In this document: piece after piece, positions 33,697-43,199 of the stretch | Layout: each line of letters begins with the position of its first letter | Numbering within the stretch: position 1 is the first letter of the stretch | DNA from: Acidobacteriota bacterium | GTDB lineage: Bacteria > Acidobacteriota > Holophagae > Acanthopleuribacterales > Acanthopleuribacteraceae | NCBI GenBank assembly: GCA_020439745.1 | Contig: JAGQSC010000028.1 | Coordinates: 1-55,191, forward strand | Direction: 5' to 3' | DNA: 55,191 nt | Made by a program: the position numbers and the translations under genes | Notes under the pieces: generated by a model | Told to the model about the DNA's origin: nothing | The model's database searches: none | Seen by the model: only the letters and a program-made list of their open reading frames with translations

Positions 33697-36600
33697 GGCT
33701 TTTAAGGGGACACAAATCACTAGACACGCACCCTTACCAGGCCCGGGGCTGGTAAATTTGATGCTGCCATTTATTTCGGCCATCACGTTCGCGCTGTAAT
33801 GAAGTCCGAATCCCAGGCCATCGGTTTTCGTCGAAAAACCATGGCGGAAGACATCTTTTTGAATGTCGGGACTGGCACCAACCCCGTTGTCTTCAAAGCG
33901 AATCTCGGCAACCGAGCCCACGCGTTTTAGCGAAATAATCAGTTTGCAGTCAGATGAATGACTGGCTTCCAGGGCTTCTACTGCGTTTCGAATCGCATTT
34001 TGTATGACTTGTGCAATTTTGTGAACCGGAACCAAGGCATACAACTTCGTTTCCAGGTTAAGTTCACAGCTGATATCCCGTTTCTCCAATTCGTCTCGCT
34101 GCAAATCCACAAGATCTTTGATGGTCGTGGAAAGATCGAGAGCACGAGAGTAACTACGCCCATCAGCAACCGCATGTTGGTTTTGGATGACCCGGCCCAA
34201 CAATTTCACGTGTTGGTCCAATGCGTCCAATTCTTCGGTCATTGCGGACTTCAGACGGTCTTGGTTCTGTCCATAGTGTGCGAGCAGTTGCATGGTTTGG
34301 GACCGTTTCTTCGGGTTCACGATTGTCAGGCCGCCCTCAGATTCCAATTGGTTCAACCACTCGCTCAGTCGACTCGCAAATGTCCCATCTATTTGCTGCG
34401 CCTTCTCGCGGAGTACATAGTTGGAGACATTGAGGCGGTTTAAATAGTTACCTATGTTGTGGAGCACATCGGCTGCCACCTCTGCTTTGCCAGCGTGATG
34501 TGCCGCTACAAGTAATTGTTCCTGACTACGGGCCAACTCCTGTGCGATTTCGCTCAATTCGTCATTGGCAAGTTTCAAGTCGGCGGTTCGATCTCTCACT
34601 TCGGCCTCCAGCGCGAGTCGCTGAGCGTGAGCGCGATTGACTTTGCGCCGGTACAGTGCCAAAGACATCAGACACACGATCGCGACCAGCAACGTTCGGA
34701 ACCACCAGGTCTGATAATAAAAGGGGGGCACGACGAACATCATTTCGGCAGCATCTAGGCTCTCTATTCCGGCATGATTTACAGCCTTCACATGGAGTTT
34801 GTAGGTGCCAGGAGCCAACTTGGAATAGGTTACGGATCGCAGGTTCCCATTGTCATGCCAACGATGGTCCAGTCCTTCTAACTTGGTGAAGAACCGCACC
34901 TTCTTAGGCGCTTTGAAGGTGAGCGCCGTGAATTCGAACCTGGCTGGCTCATTCTGCGGAACCGTGCGTTGTCCCGCAACCATCAGGAACGGCCAATGTG
35001 CTTCACGTTGGCTTCTAATGCTCGTTGGCGGTGGTCTGGACACGGGCTTTTGCGCCAAAGGGTCTAGAAAAAAAGCGCCACGAAAAGTGGGGAACCAGAA
35101 TTTTCCTTGGCCGTCCACGGCTGCGGAAGGATACACACCACCCGTAAAATCAACAGGCAGGATATCATTTTGGTCACCAAATATTTCGCACTCTACCCGG
35201 CTGGATCGTCCACTCAATACGTCCATAAGCTGGCGCCGATCTGCTCGAAATATCGACTGGTGACTGGCCATCCAGATCCGATCCAACGGGTCATCCATCA
35301 TAAAAAACACCACGTCGTGAGGAAGTCCGTGGGCTGAACCAATAGACTCGAACTTGCCGTCTTTGTAACGGCAAATGCCACCACCATAGGTTCCCAGCCA
35401 GATATTCCCATCGCGATCCTCAAAGATGGACCGAATAAAGGCTGAACTCAGTCCTTGGCGAGAGTCCGTCCACGAACGCCAGGACGATCCATCATACACA
35501 CAAAGGCCTGTGTCGGTACCCACCCACATACGTCCCAACCGATCTTCGCAAAATGCACGTATGACGGGACCCGCAATGCCTGACCCTACCGCGAAATTGA
35601 CAAATGACCGGTTGCTGAAAACGCTGATGCCTTCCTTGGTCCCAATCCACACATCGCCTTTTCGATCTTCAATCAAACATCGTATGTAGGGATGAATGAG
35701 CCCATCCACCACACCAAATTTCGTGACTTGTTTGCCTTCAAGGCAATACAACCCATCGCGCGTTCCAGCCCATACTCGATTAGATCGGTCAATATAAACG
35801 CTGATTACCGTTTCTGATTCAAGTCCCTGTTCAGGCCCCCAATACTGGGTACCCTCACTATCGATGATGTTCAGCGCCCCACCCTCTGTGCCAATGGCAA
35901 CACGGCCCTGACTCGCATGAATGGACCAGATGATGTCGCTTGAAAGACCATTTCTACTGGATCGAGTCGCCACAAATGAGTCCTGTAGTTGAATCAAGCC
36001 AAAATGGCTCGCCACCCAGAGGTTCCCTTCATGGTCCTCCCAAAGAGCGAGGATTCGGTCGCGAAACTTGTCGGTTCTGTTATTGAGCACGGACCACACG
36101 TTTTCGGTAAGTCGAAACAGGCCATGAGCATCAGAACCTGCCCACAAATTGCCATCTTGATCCAGTAACAGATCATTGATCGCAGGTTCAAGGATTTGAA
36201 TGGCTGCGCCATCACTCAAGCGAAAAAGGCCATGGTCGCCGCCTGCATAGGTTTGATGGTCTGTAACGCACACGGCGTTAATGGGCTCATCCAATAACAC
36301 CGTTGCACGCTCTGGCCAGCCCGTTGTGAAATCAAATCGCATCAATCCGGACTTCGCACCCACATACAGGAACTGGTCATGCCAGTCCAGGCAGCGCACG
36401 GGCTCATCGACATCTGAAAACACTTGGTCCCAAGATCCAGCCGTTCCGACTCGTATTCCATTTTCCGTACCAAGCCACAGCATGCCGTCTGAGCGTAGCT
36501 CCAACGCATAGACGGCCTTGGCCCCAATTTCTTCACGAATCAGTTGATGGGTTTCCAGGTTCAGCGAATAGAGACCATGTCCCCGTGTCCCCAGCCATAA

Positions 36601-36891
36601 CGTGTCGTCCTGTTGGCAAAACGCAGTGATGTAATAGGATTCGGTGTGACTGTCCCCGCCCGATGGTTTCCTGAACTCGACGCCATCAAATTGTGCAAGT
36701 CCTGCTTGGGTCCCGATCCACAAATAGAGATCGCTGGTCTGAATGACGGCCGTCACGGAATAGTGGGGCAATCCATCATCCGTTCCATAGCTCGTCACCA
36801 GGTACTCTTGTATCCCTTTCTGCGGATCCAAGCCCCACAGAAAGGCAGATCCGGCAAACAGGCCAAGACATTTGATCGCGCGAAAAACCAT
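33667..36891 (-). CDS. Two-component sensor kinase with Reg_prop propeller and Y_Y_Y domain
   Basis: This 1074-residue protein has a signal or anchor sequence and two seven-bladed-type propellers of Reg_prop repeats (LWIGTQAGLAQFDG, LWLGTENGIRV, MWVGTDTGLCVYDG and others, residues about 40-620). A Y_Y_Y domain and one membrane segment (about 733-752) follow, then a coiled coil and a DHp helix with the phospho-accepting His in AADVLHNIGNYLNRL (about 814). The ATPase domain has NAIRNAVEAL, FEDNGVGASPD and GLGFGLHYS. It senses a periplasmic, probably carbohydrate-related, signal. No response regulator is encoded nearby or fused, unlike in many Bacteroidetes hybrids. Confidence 0.92.
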   Translation of the reverse strand: MVFRAIKCLGLFAGSAFLWGLDPQKGIQEYLVTSYGTDDGLPHYSVTAVIQTSDLYLWIGTQAGLAQFDGVEFRKPSGGDSHTESYYITAFCQQDDTLWLGTRGHGLYSLNLETHQLIREEIGAKAVYALELRSDGMLWLGTENGIRVGTAGSWDQVFSDVDEPVRCLDWHDQFLYVGAKSGLMRFDFTTGWPERATVLLDEPINAVCVTDHQTYAGGDHGLFRLSDGAAIQILEPAINDLLLDQDGNLWAGSDAHGLFRLTENVWSVLNNRTDKFRDRILALWEDHEGNLWVASHFGLIQLQDSFVATRSSRNGLSSDIIWSIHASQGRVAIGTEGGALNIIDSEGTQYWGPEQGLESETVISVYIDRSNRVWAGTRDGLYCLEGKQVTKFGVVDGLIHPYIRCLIEDRKGDVWIGTKEGISVFSNRSFVNFAVGSGIAGPVIRAFCEDRLGRMWVGTDTGLCVYDGSSWRSWTDSRQGLSSAFIRSIFEDRDGNIWLGTYGGGICRYKDGKFESIGSAHGLPHDVVFFMMDDPLDRIWMASHQSIFRADRRQLMDVLSGRSSRVECEIFGDQNDILPVDFTGGVYPSAAVDGQGKFWFPTFRGAFFLDPLAQKPVSRPPPTSIRSQREAHWPFLMVAGQRTVPQNEPARFEFTALTFKAPKKVRFFTKLEGLDHRWHDNGNLRSVTYSKLAPGTYKLHVKAVNHAGIESLDAAEMMFVVPPFYYQTWWFRTLLVAIVCLMSLALYRRKVNRAHAQRLALEAEVRDRTADLKLANDELSEIAQELARSQEQLLVAAHHAGKAEVAADVLHNIGNYLNRLNVSNYVLREKAQQIDGTFASRLSEWLNQLESEGGLTIVNPKKRSQTMQLLAHYGQNQDRLKSAMTEELDALDQHVKLLGRVIQNQHAVADGRSYSRALDLSTTIKDLVDLQRDELEKRDISCELNLETKLYALVPVHKIAQVIQNAIRNAVEALEASHSSDCKLIISLKRVGSVAEIRFEDNGVGASPDIQKDVFRHGFSTKTDGLGFGLHYSANVMAEINGSIKFTSPGPGKGACLVICVPLKASKNRDESNP

Positions 36892-37007
36892 GTTTCCTCG
36901 AAAATGTACTTGATTCTATATCGATCGTCTCAAAAGACCCAAGGTGTTAGGTTTTGGGATCGGCTCGTTTCCTGTATCCTTTGGGGTCATTAGCACAAGG
37001 AGCTAGC

Positions 37008-37796
37008 TTGAGATTCGCCGACGATGTGATAGAAGCAAGTAGAGAAAGCCCCATTCTTGTGGATTTTTGGGCCGAATGGTGTGGGCCGTGCCGTACGTTA
37101 ACCCCAGTCCTTGAGGATTTAGAAGGCGAGTCTGGCGGTGCATGGCGGTTGGTGAAAATTAATGTAGATCAGGAGCCTGAGATAGCGAGGCAGTTCCGCA
37201 TCGCCAGCATTCCCACGGTCATGCTCTTTGTAGACGGAACACCGATCGCTGAATTCATGGGGTCGCTGCCCAAAGCCGATCTGCGAAAATGGCTCGCGCA
37301 GCATTTGCCCGACCCTGACAAAGAAGAGCTTCAGGCCGCAAAGGCTAATTGCCAAAAGGGCGATGATTCTACGGCGACCCAAATATTGGAAGCCTTGGTA
37401 GCCCGCCGTCCAGATTGGGATGACGCTGTCGTTGAACTGGCAGTCCTTCTGGCGTGGCGCGACCCCATACGGGCAGACCAACTGTTACAGCACCTGGATT
37501 CAAGGTCGCCGCTCTTTGATCGCGTAACGCATATCCGTCAGGTGACGAGTTTTTACCCTTTCTCCGTTGGAGATGAGCCCAGCGCCATTGAAGCACTATT
37601 GAACCGAGCCCATGAGGCGCTGTTTCGGGGCGCATTGACGGATGCTGTTGAATCGCTCATATCATCTATTCATGGGGACAAACATTTTGCAGATGATCTG
37701 GCGCGCAAACTGTGTATTGCCTTGTTTCAGCTTTACGGTCCGTGCCAACCAGAGCTCATGAAATGGCGTAAACGATTTGAAATGTCACTTTTTTGA
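37008..37796 (+). CDS. Thioredoxin-domain protein with TPR-like tail (CnoX/YbbN-like)
   Basis: This 262-residue protein has an N-terminal thioredoxin fold with WCGPC (Cys25, Cys28) and the cis-Pro loop IASIPTVMLF. A C-terminal helical region from about 105 onward resembles TPR repeats of CnoX/YbbN co-chaperones. It starts with a TTG at 37008, five bases after AAGGAG; the frame to 36954 is not needed. FolE follows 12 bp later, so the two are probably one transcript. Confidence 0.87.
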   Translation: MRFADDVIEASRESPILVDFWAEWCGPCRTLTPVLEDLEGESGGAWRLVKINVDQEPEIARQFRIASIPTVMLFVDGTPIAEFMGSLPKADLRKWLAQHLPDPDKEELQAAKANCQKGDDSTATQILEALVARRPDWDDAVVELAVLLAWRDPIRADQLLQHLDSRSPLFDRVTHIRQVTSFYPFSVGDEPSAIEALLNRAHEALFRGALTDAVESLISSIHGDKHFADDLARKLCIALFQLYGPCQPELMKWRKRFEMSLF

Positions 37797-37808
37797 AGGA
37801 GATTGATC

Positions 37809-38396
37809 ATGAAACCGGTTTCAGAAAGGGAAGCCCAGGAAGCTGTGACCACCTTGCTGAGGTTCATTGGCGAAGACCCATCCCGGGAAGGATTACGGGA
37901 AACACCGTTGCGCGTGGTACGCAGTTTCCAAGAACTGTTTGGCGGATATGCGACGAATCCCGAAAGCGTATTCAAGACCTTTCGCGATGGCGGTGAAAAA
38001 GTGGATGAAATGGTCATCCAGCGCAACATCCCCTTCTTCTCGAACTGCGAACATCACATGCTTCCGTTTTTCGGTGTCGCCCACGTGGCCTATGTACCTG
38101 AGGACGAAATCATCGGGCTGTCCAAATTGGCGCGTCTGGTCGATGTGTTTGCACGTCGTCTGCAGGTCCAAGAACGCATGACCAACCAAATTGCCGATGC
38201 ATTGGTGAAGTATCTCAAACCAAAGGGCGCAGCCTGTGTGATTGAGGCGACTCATTTGTGTATGGTTCAACGAGGCATTAAGAAGCACATGTCGGACACC
38301 ACAACTTCGGCCTTGAGAGGGGTTTTTCTGGAACCAGCAACACGTGCCGAATTCTTGCGTTTCACCCAACAGGGGCCTCGCGTACCTATCTTCTAA
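37809..38396 (+). CDS. folE: GTP cyclohydrolase I
   Basis: This 195-residue enzyme converts GTP to dihydroneopterin triphosphate, the first step to folate and pterins. It has the zinc ligands in FFSNCEHHMLPFFG (Cys80, His83) and CMVQRGIKKH (second Cys), together with GLSKLARLVDVFARRLQVQE and the C-terminal TRAEFL. AAGGAG lies seven bases before the ATG at 37809. Length is normal for a type IA enzyme. Confidence 0.95.
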   Translation: MKPVSEREAQEAVTTLLRFIGEDPSREGLRETPLRVVRSFQELFGGYATNPESVFKTFRDGGEKVDEMVIQRNIPFFSNCEHHMLPFFGVAHVAYVPEDEIIGLSKLARLVDVFARRLQVQERMTNQIADALVKYLKPKGAACVIEATHLCMVQRGIKKHMSDTTTSALRGVFLEPATRAEFLRFTQQGPRVPIF

Positions 38397-38438
38397 AAAG
38401 GTATAATTGAAGCACACTTAAGGATGAGAGGCGTGGCT

Positions 38439-38897
38439 GTGCCCAAGATCAAACGTCTGGTCTACCCTACTTGTTTTACATCGGAATCTCAGGAAGCCGA
38501 AAGATATGCCATCTGGTTGGCACAACAATCTGATGCGGAGATCTTGCTGCTCCATGTGTTTGACCATTCTGCACTCGAGATACCCGCACCCTATTTCATG
38601 TTGCCTAGTGCCGAACATTGGGTACAGCACAGGATGACCGAAGTCATGCAGCGCGTTCAGCAGGAGCTTGAACAGCTCGGGACACGTATCAAAAACGAAG
38701 TCAGTTGCAATTGGGCCATGATCGAGGGAAAGCCGGGCCCGGAAATCGTCACCTATGCGCACGACCATCAGGCAGACATGATTGTCATGGGCACGCACGG
38801 TTACACGGGACTGGACCGCCTGGTCTTGGGTAGCGTGGCCGAGTATGTCGTTCGCCATGCGGACTGCCCCGTGCTCACCATCAAACCCAAAGCCTAA
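38439..38897 (+). CDS. Universal stress protein (UspA family)
   Basis: This 152-residue single-domain Usp has VYPTCFTSES at the first strand, then LLLHVFD. The ATP-binding motif GTHGYTGLDRLVLGSVAEYVV (G-x2-G-x9-G-S/V type) marks it as the ATP-binding class. The GTG at 38439 is seven bases after GAGAGG; an ATG at 38424 would add five residues. A TATAAT hexamer at 38402-38407 may be its -10 element, but no good -35 is visible. Confidence 0.9.
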   Translation: MPKIKRLVYPTCFTSESQEAERYAIWLAQQSDAEILLLHVFDHSALEIPAPYFMLPSAEHWVQHRMTEVMQRVQQELEQLGTRIKNEVSCNWAMIEGKPGPEIVTYAHDHQADMIVMGTHGYTGLDRLVLGSVAEYVVRHADCPVLTIKPKA

Positions 38898-38999
38898 ACA
38901 TCCGTATCAATTCGCAGCGTCAACCACAACCGGAGGTTGTCAAGTGCGGCCCCTGCGTTTAGGATAGCTGGGTTTGTTTGCCACAAAGGAGATGTGTTC

Positions 39000-41789
39000 A
39001 TGATGCAGAAGATCATTCCAGGAGTCTTGGCCATGACTTTATGTGCCACGGGTTTTTCCCAAAACGTTTTTCCCTATCCCTACAAGCGGGTAGACCTGAA
39101 GAACGGATTCAGAGCCTACTTGATTCAGTCCAGTGAGGCGGGTTCATTCACGTACGTGACCATGGTCCGAACCGGAAGCCGCGATGAATACGAACCTGGA
39201 AAGAGCGGTTTTGCCCATTTTTTTGAACACATGATGTTCCGCGGCACCGACAAATACCCCCACTTCGACGATGTCATTGCCGAAATGGGCGCTGCAAGCA
39301 ATGCCTTTACCAGCGACGACATGACGGTCTACTACATCAGTGCAGCCGAGAATTACTTGGAACAGGTTTTTGATTTGGAATCCGATCGATTTATGAATCT
39401 GAAATACTCAGAAGATGGATTCAAAACAGAAGCTGGCGCCGTGTTAGGCGAACAACAACAAAGCAAGTTCTCACCGTATCAGTTTTTGGAAGAGAACATT
39501 CGACTTGCTGCCTACGACAAACATACCTACCGGCATACAACCATTGGTTACGAAGAAGACGTGCGAGCTATGCCGGAGGGTTATGAATATTCCATCTCTT
39601 TTCACAACCGCTACTATCGACCCGAGAATTGTGTGTTGGTTCTTGCCGGGGATTTCGACCTCAAGAACGCTGAAGCCTTTGTCAAAAAGTACTACAGCGA
39701 TTGGAAAACTGGCTACAAAACGCCTCCGATCCCCCAAGAACCTCCTCAGAAGGGTGCCCGAGAGACGATTATTGAATACCCATCCCGAACGCTTCCCATC
39801 ATCGCTCTGAACTATAAGGGACCTGCCTTCGACGCCAAGAGCCCACTGGGTGTCGCCACCGAAGTACTTGGAGAGATCGCTTTCGGTAGTAACTCCGATT
39901 TGTACAGACAACTGGTCATCACGGAACAACGTGTACAAAATCTGGGCAGCGACTTCAGACTTCCCCGTGATCCGGGATTGTTGCAGGTCTATGCCACGGT
40001 CAAAGACCTCAATGACGTGGCCCTAGTCCGCTCGGAGATTGAGTCCACCATTGCGAAGTTCCAATCAGAAAAGGTGAGTCAAGAGAAACTGGACGAAGTC
40101 AAAAGCAACATGAAGTATGGATTCTTGATGAGCTTGGAGACGCCTCGTTCCGTTGCCTTCTCGCTTATGAGGTATGTCATTAATACCGGAAATGCCGAAG
40201 CCATTGAGGATTACTATAAGTCCCTGGACGCAGTCACTCCCGAGCTCATTCAAAAAGCCGCACAAACCTATCTCACGTCGGATCGCAGTACCTATGCGGC
40301 CATGATCCAAGCTGGCACGTCACTTCCTAGCGGCAGCGAAGGGATCATCGCACACCCGGTAGACAATTCGCCATTTGTAGCATTCACCGTCTGGGTGAAG
40401 TCAGGTTCGATTGCCGATCCCCCGGGTAAGTCAGGTTTGGCTGAGTTAACCGCAAGCCTACTGAATTCAGGTTCCACCCACAACCTTAGCTATCAGGAGA
40501 TTGTCTCAGCACTCTATCCCATGTCTGCCGGTTTTGGTTCAAACGTAGACCGCGAAATGACTGTCTTTTCGGGATCCGTTCACAGGGATCACTTGAATCA
40601 ATACTATCAGTTGTTCCGGGACCGTTTGCTGGAGCCCGCCTTCGACCCGGACGATTTTGAGCGCATCAAGGCTCAGCTCGTCAACTATGTGGAACGACTG
40701 CGACCCTATTCGCGCGATGAGGAGTTGAGCAAAGAACTGCTCATGTCGCGCATTTTTGCGGGTACCCCCTATGAACACCCCTCACCAGGATACGTAGAGT
40801 CGGTTAAGTCGCTGACCTTGGACGATGTCAAAGCGTTTCACAAATCCAATTACACCCGTGAGAATACAGTCGTTGCCATTGCAGGCAATTACCCGCAGAG
40901 TTTCGCAGCAAAAGTACGCCATGACTTTGACCAACTCCCTTCTGGCGAACCGCTAGAGAGCCCAAGCTTCAAGGCACATCAAGTTGAGGGGTTGCACCTT
41001 TTACTTGTTGAAAAGGAAACCAATGCGGCACCGATATCCATCGGGTTCCCTACAGAGTTGACCCGTAAGCACGAAGATTTCTTCCCGCTCTTCGTTACCA
41101 ACTCCTGGTTCGGCGAGCATCGCAATTCTTTTAGTCACTTGTACAATGTCATTCGAGAAGCGAGGGGCATGAACTATGGTGATTACAGCTACATCGAAGC
41201 TTTTCCCCGCGGCTACACCACCCAAATTCCCCCGATCAATGTGGCGCGTAACCACCAAATTTTTGAGATATGGCTACGTCCCGTTTCTGAAAAGAAGGCA
41301 GGCACGTTACACGATCAGACGTTGTTCGCTTTGCGAGCAGCCTTACGTGAGTTCGACAAACTGATTGATTCGGGCATGTCGCCTGTGGATGTGGAAAAGA
41401 CCAAGTCCTTCCTGAAGAACTACACCGTCGGCTACGCCGAAACCCTTCAACGACAACTGGCCTATCGAGTAGATGATGCGTTTTACGGCATGTCTCCCGG
41501 CTTCCTAGAAAGCCTGCAGCAGGGAATAGACAGTGTCACACCCGAACAAGTAAACGCTGCGATTAAGCGACACTTGCAGTCAAAGAACATGCAAATCGTC
41601 ATCATCACCAAAGACGCGGCCGGGCTTAAGGCGAAGATTGAATCAGGCGCAGCTTCAATGCTCACCTATGGCGGCGAACCACCTGCCGAATTGGCCGAAG
41701 AAGACGCAGTAATCGCCCAATACCCGCTCAAGTTCGCAAGCATTGAGATCATGCCCATTGAAAAGGTGTACCAACAACAACCTGAATGA
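39000..41789 (+). CDS. Exported M16 family zinc metallopeptidase
   Basis: This 929-residue protein has a signal peptide (MMQKIIPGVLAMTLCATGFS). The zinc motif HFFEH is at residues 73-77 in GFAHFFEHMMFRGT, with a Glu-rich second ligand region (KTEAGAVLGEQQQS). The second half has the degenerate M16 repeats. AAAGGAGA precedes the ATG at 39000, so the open frame from 38937 is not used. It is likely to be a periplasmic peptidase. It forms an overlapping trio with the rhomboid and tag genes. Confidence 0.92.
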   Translation: MMQKIIPGVLAMTLCATGFSQNVFPYPYKRVDLKNGFRAYLIQSSEAGSFTYVTMVRTGSRDEYEPGKSGFAHFFEHMMFRGTDKYPHFDDVIAEMGAASNAFTSDDMTVYYISAAENYLEQVFDLESDRFMNLKYSEDGFKTEAGAVLGEQQQSKFSPYQFLEENIRLAAYDKHTYRHTTIGYEEDVRAMPEGYEYSISFHNRYYRPENCVLVLAGDFDLKNAEAFVKKYYSDWKTGYKTPPIPQEPPQKGARETIIEYPSRTLPIIALNYKGPAFDAKSPLGVATEVLGEIAFGSNSDLYRQLVITEQRVQNLGSDFRLPRDPGLLQVYATVKDLNDVALVRSEIESTIAKFQSEKVSQEKLDEVKSNMKYGFLMSLETPRSVAFSLMRYVINTGNAEAIEDYYKSLDAVTPELIQKAAQTYLTSDRSTYAAMIQAGTSLPSGSEGIIAHPVDNSPFVAFTVWVKSGSIADPPGKSGLAELTASLLNSGSTHNLSYQEIVSALYPMSAGFGSNVDREMTVFSGSVHRDHLNQYYQLFRDRLLEPAFDPDDFERIKAQLVNYVERLRPYSRDEELSKELLMSRIFAGTPYEHPSPGYVESVKSLTLDDVKAFHKSNYTRENTVVAIAGNYPQSFAAKVRHDFDQLPSGEPLESPSFKAHQVEGLHLLLVEKETNAAPISIGFPTELTRKHEDFFPLFVTNSWFGEHRNSFSHLYNVIREARGMNYGDYSYIEAFPRGYTTQIPPINVARNHQIFEIWLRPVSEKKAGTLHDQTLFALRAALREFDKLIDSGMSPVDVEKTKSFLKNYTVGYAETLQRQLAYRVDDAFYGMSPGFLESLQQGIDSVTPEQVNAAIKRHLQSKNMQIVIITKDAAGLKAKIESGAASMLTYGGEPPAELAEEDAVIAQYPLKFASIEIMPIEKVYQQQPE

Positions 41790-42538
41790 TTCCACTTTAT
41801 GATGATAACCAAACCAGGCATGTAGCCTATGCCACGTATTGGTTGATTGGGCTCAATGCTGGGGCATTTGCATTACTGCAAGGTCTCAGTTTTGAGCCCA
41901 TGCTCACCCATTCGCTATGTCGGTGGGGCCTGATTCCCGGTGAGTTACTGGGAACGATCCCTGCAGGGTCCACCATTCAACTGGGCCAAGTCCTGTGCAC
42001 CACTGGCGATTTGTGGACGTACCTCACACCCATCACCTCAATGTTCATGCATGGCGGCTGGTTTCACATCATAGGTAACCTTTGGTTTCTGCATGTCTTT
42101 GGCGACAATGTGGAGGACGCCATGGGCTGGAAACGGTTTGTGATCTTCTATTTGATTTGCGGTCTGGCGGCTGCCGCCGCTCAAGTAGCCTCCAACCCTA
42201 CGAGTCCTATTCCCATGGTGGGCGCATCTGGCGCCATTGGTGGTGTGATGGGCGCATACGCCCGCTTATACCCACACGCACGGGTTCACACCTTGATTTT
42301 CCTGGGTTTCTTGATCACGCGAGCCTCCATTCCGGCCGTCATCATGCTGGGTTACTGGTTTGTCATTCAAGTTGTGGGTGGTATTCCTTCCCTGGCCTCG
42401 AATCATGGCGGCATCGCTTTCTGGGCACACGTCGGTGGATTTGTCATGGGATTGATACTGGTCAAGCCGTTTTCGAGGCAGGGTGACCACAAGAGGCAAG
42501 AAAACGCTTTCATCAAATTTCGCAGGCCAGAACGATGA
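41786..42538 (+). CDS. Rhomboid family intramembrane serine protease
   Basis: This 250-residue membrane protein has about seven helices. The catalytic Ser is in PMVGASGAIGGVMGAY and the His in FWAHVGGFVMG. HGGWFHIIGNLWFLHVFGDNV carries the conserved HxxxN oxyanion region. Rhomboids cleave membrane proteins in the bilayer; the substrate is unknown. It overlaps the M16 gene and tag by 4 bp each, which suggests translational coupling. Confidence 0.93.
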   Translation: MIPLYDDNQTRHVAYATYWLIGLNAGAFALLQGLSFEPMLTHSLCRWGLIPGELLGTIPAGSTIQLGQVLCTTGDLWTYLTPITSMFMHGGWFHIIGNLWFLHVFGDNVEDAMGWKRFVIFYLICGLAAAAAQVASNPTSPIPMVGASGAIGGVMGAYARLYPHARVHTLIFLGFLITRASIPAVIMLGYWFVIQVVGGIPSLASNHGGIAFWAHVGGFVMGLILVKPFSRQGDHKRQENAFIKFRRPER

Positions 42539-43125
42539 GCAACGGGCTATTTCGTGGCGACGATGGCAAGCTTAGGTGTTGGTGGTGCTCGGCTACGCCA
42601 ACCTATCAGGATTATCACGACCACGAATGGGGATATCCCGTCCACGACGATCGACGTCTATTTGAGAAAATCTGTCTGGAGGGGTTCCAATCTGGTTTGA
42701 GCTGGTTGACGATTCTCAACAAACGGGAGGCCTTTCGCGCCGCCTTTTGTGACTTCGACATTTACAAAGTCTCACAGTTTGGCGAGCATGAAGTGAACCA
42801 AATGCTTGTAAATCAGGGAATCGTGCGCCATCGCGGCAAAATCGAAGCAACCATAAACAACGCAAAACGCGCCTTGGAAATGGTTACGGAGTACGGCTCC
42901 TTAAGCGACTTTTTCTGGCGCTACCAGCCTGCCAAAAGGGAGCGGCACCTCACACGAAGTGATTTGGCTAACATGGCGACTTCTCCTGAGTCCATCGCTC
43001 TATCCAAGGATCTAAAACGGCGCGGTTGGAAATTTGTCGGGCCAACCACGGTCTATGCCTTCATGCAGGCCATGGGCCTGGTGAACGATCATCTGGAGGG
43101 TTGCTGGACCCACGAATCCGAGTGA
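42535..43125 (+). CDS. tag: DNA-3-methyladenine glycosylase I
   Basis: This 196-residue base-excision repair enzyme removes 3-methyladenine from alkylated DNA. It has RCWWCSATPTYQDYHDHEWG (zinc Cys/His), FQSGLSWLTILNKREAFR (helix-hairpin and catalytic Glu region) and the C-terminal zinc pair in LVNDHLEGCW. Length is normal. The gene is coupled to the rhomboid gene by ATGA. Confidence 0.95.
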   Translation: MSNGLFRGDDGKLRCWWCSATPTYQDYHDHEWGYPVHDDRRLFEKICLEGFQSGLSWLTILNKREAFRAAFCDFDIYKVSQFGEHEVNQMLVNQGIVRHRGKIEATINNAKRALEMVTEYGSLSDFFWRYQPAKRERHLTRSDLANMATSPESIALSKDLKRRGWKFVGPTTVYAFMQAMGLVNDHLEGCWTHESE

Positions 43126-43199
43126 CATTCAGGTTTCAAGTCACTTCAGCCGATAGACATGTGAGAGCGGACTTGGAAGGTTGCTCCGTTTTACTCACT

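Noticed and set aside
36940-36985. Promoter for the thioredoxin gene (ttggga ... tatcct)
   Set aside because: The spacing is about 15 bases and neither hexamer is close to consensus.
38916-38942. Terminator before the second M16 gene (acaacc-gga-ggttgt)
   Set aside because: The stem is only six pairs with a three-base loop and no T run; too weak to call.
29514-41789. The two M16 peptidases (both 929 residues) as recent duplicates
   Set aside because: Their zinc-motif surroundings (HFVEHMAFNGT versus HFFEHMMFRGT) and flanking sequence differ throughout; equal length is coincidence.
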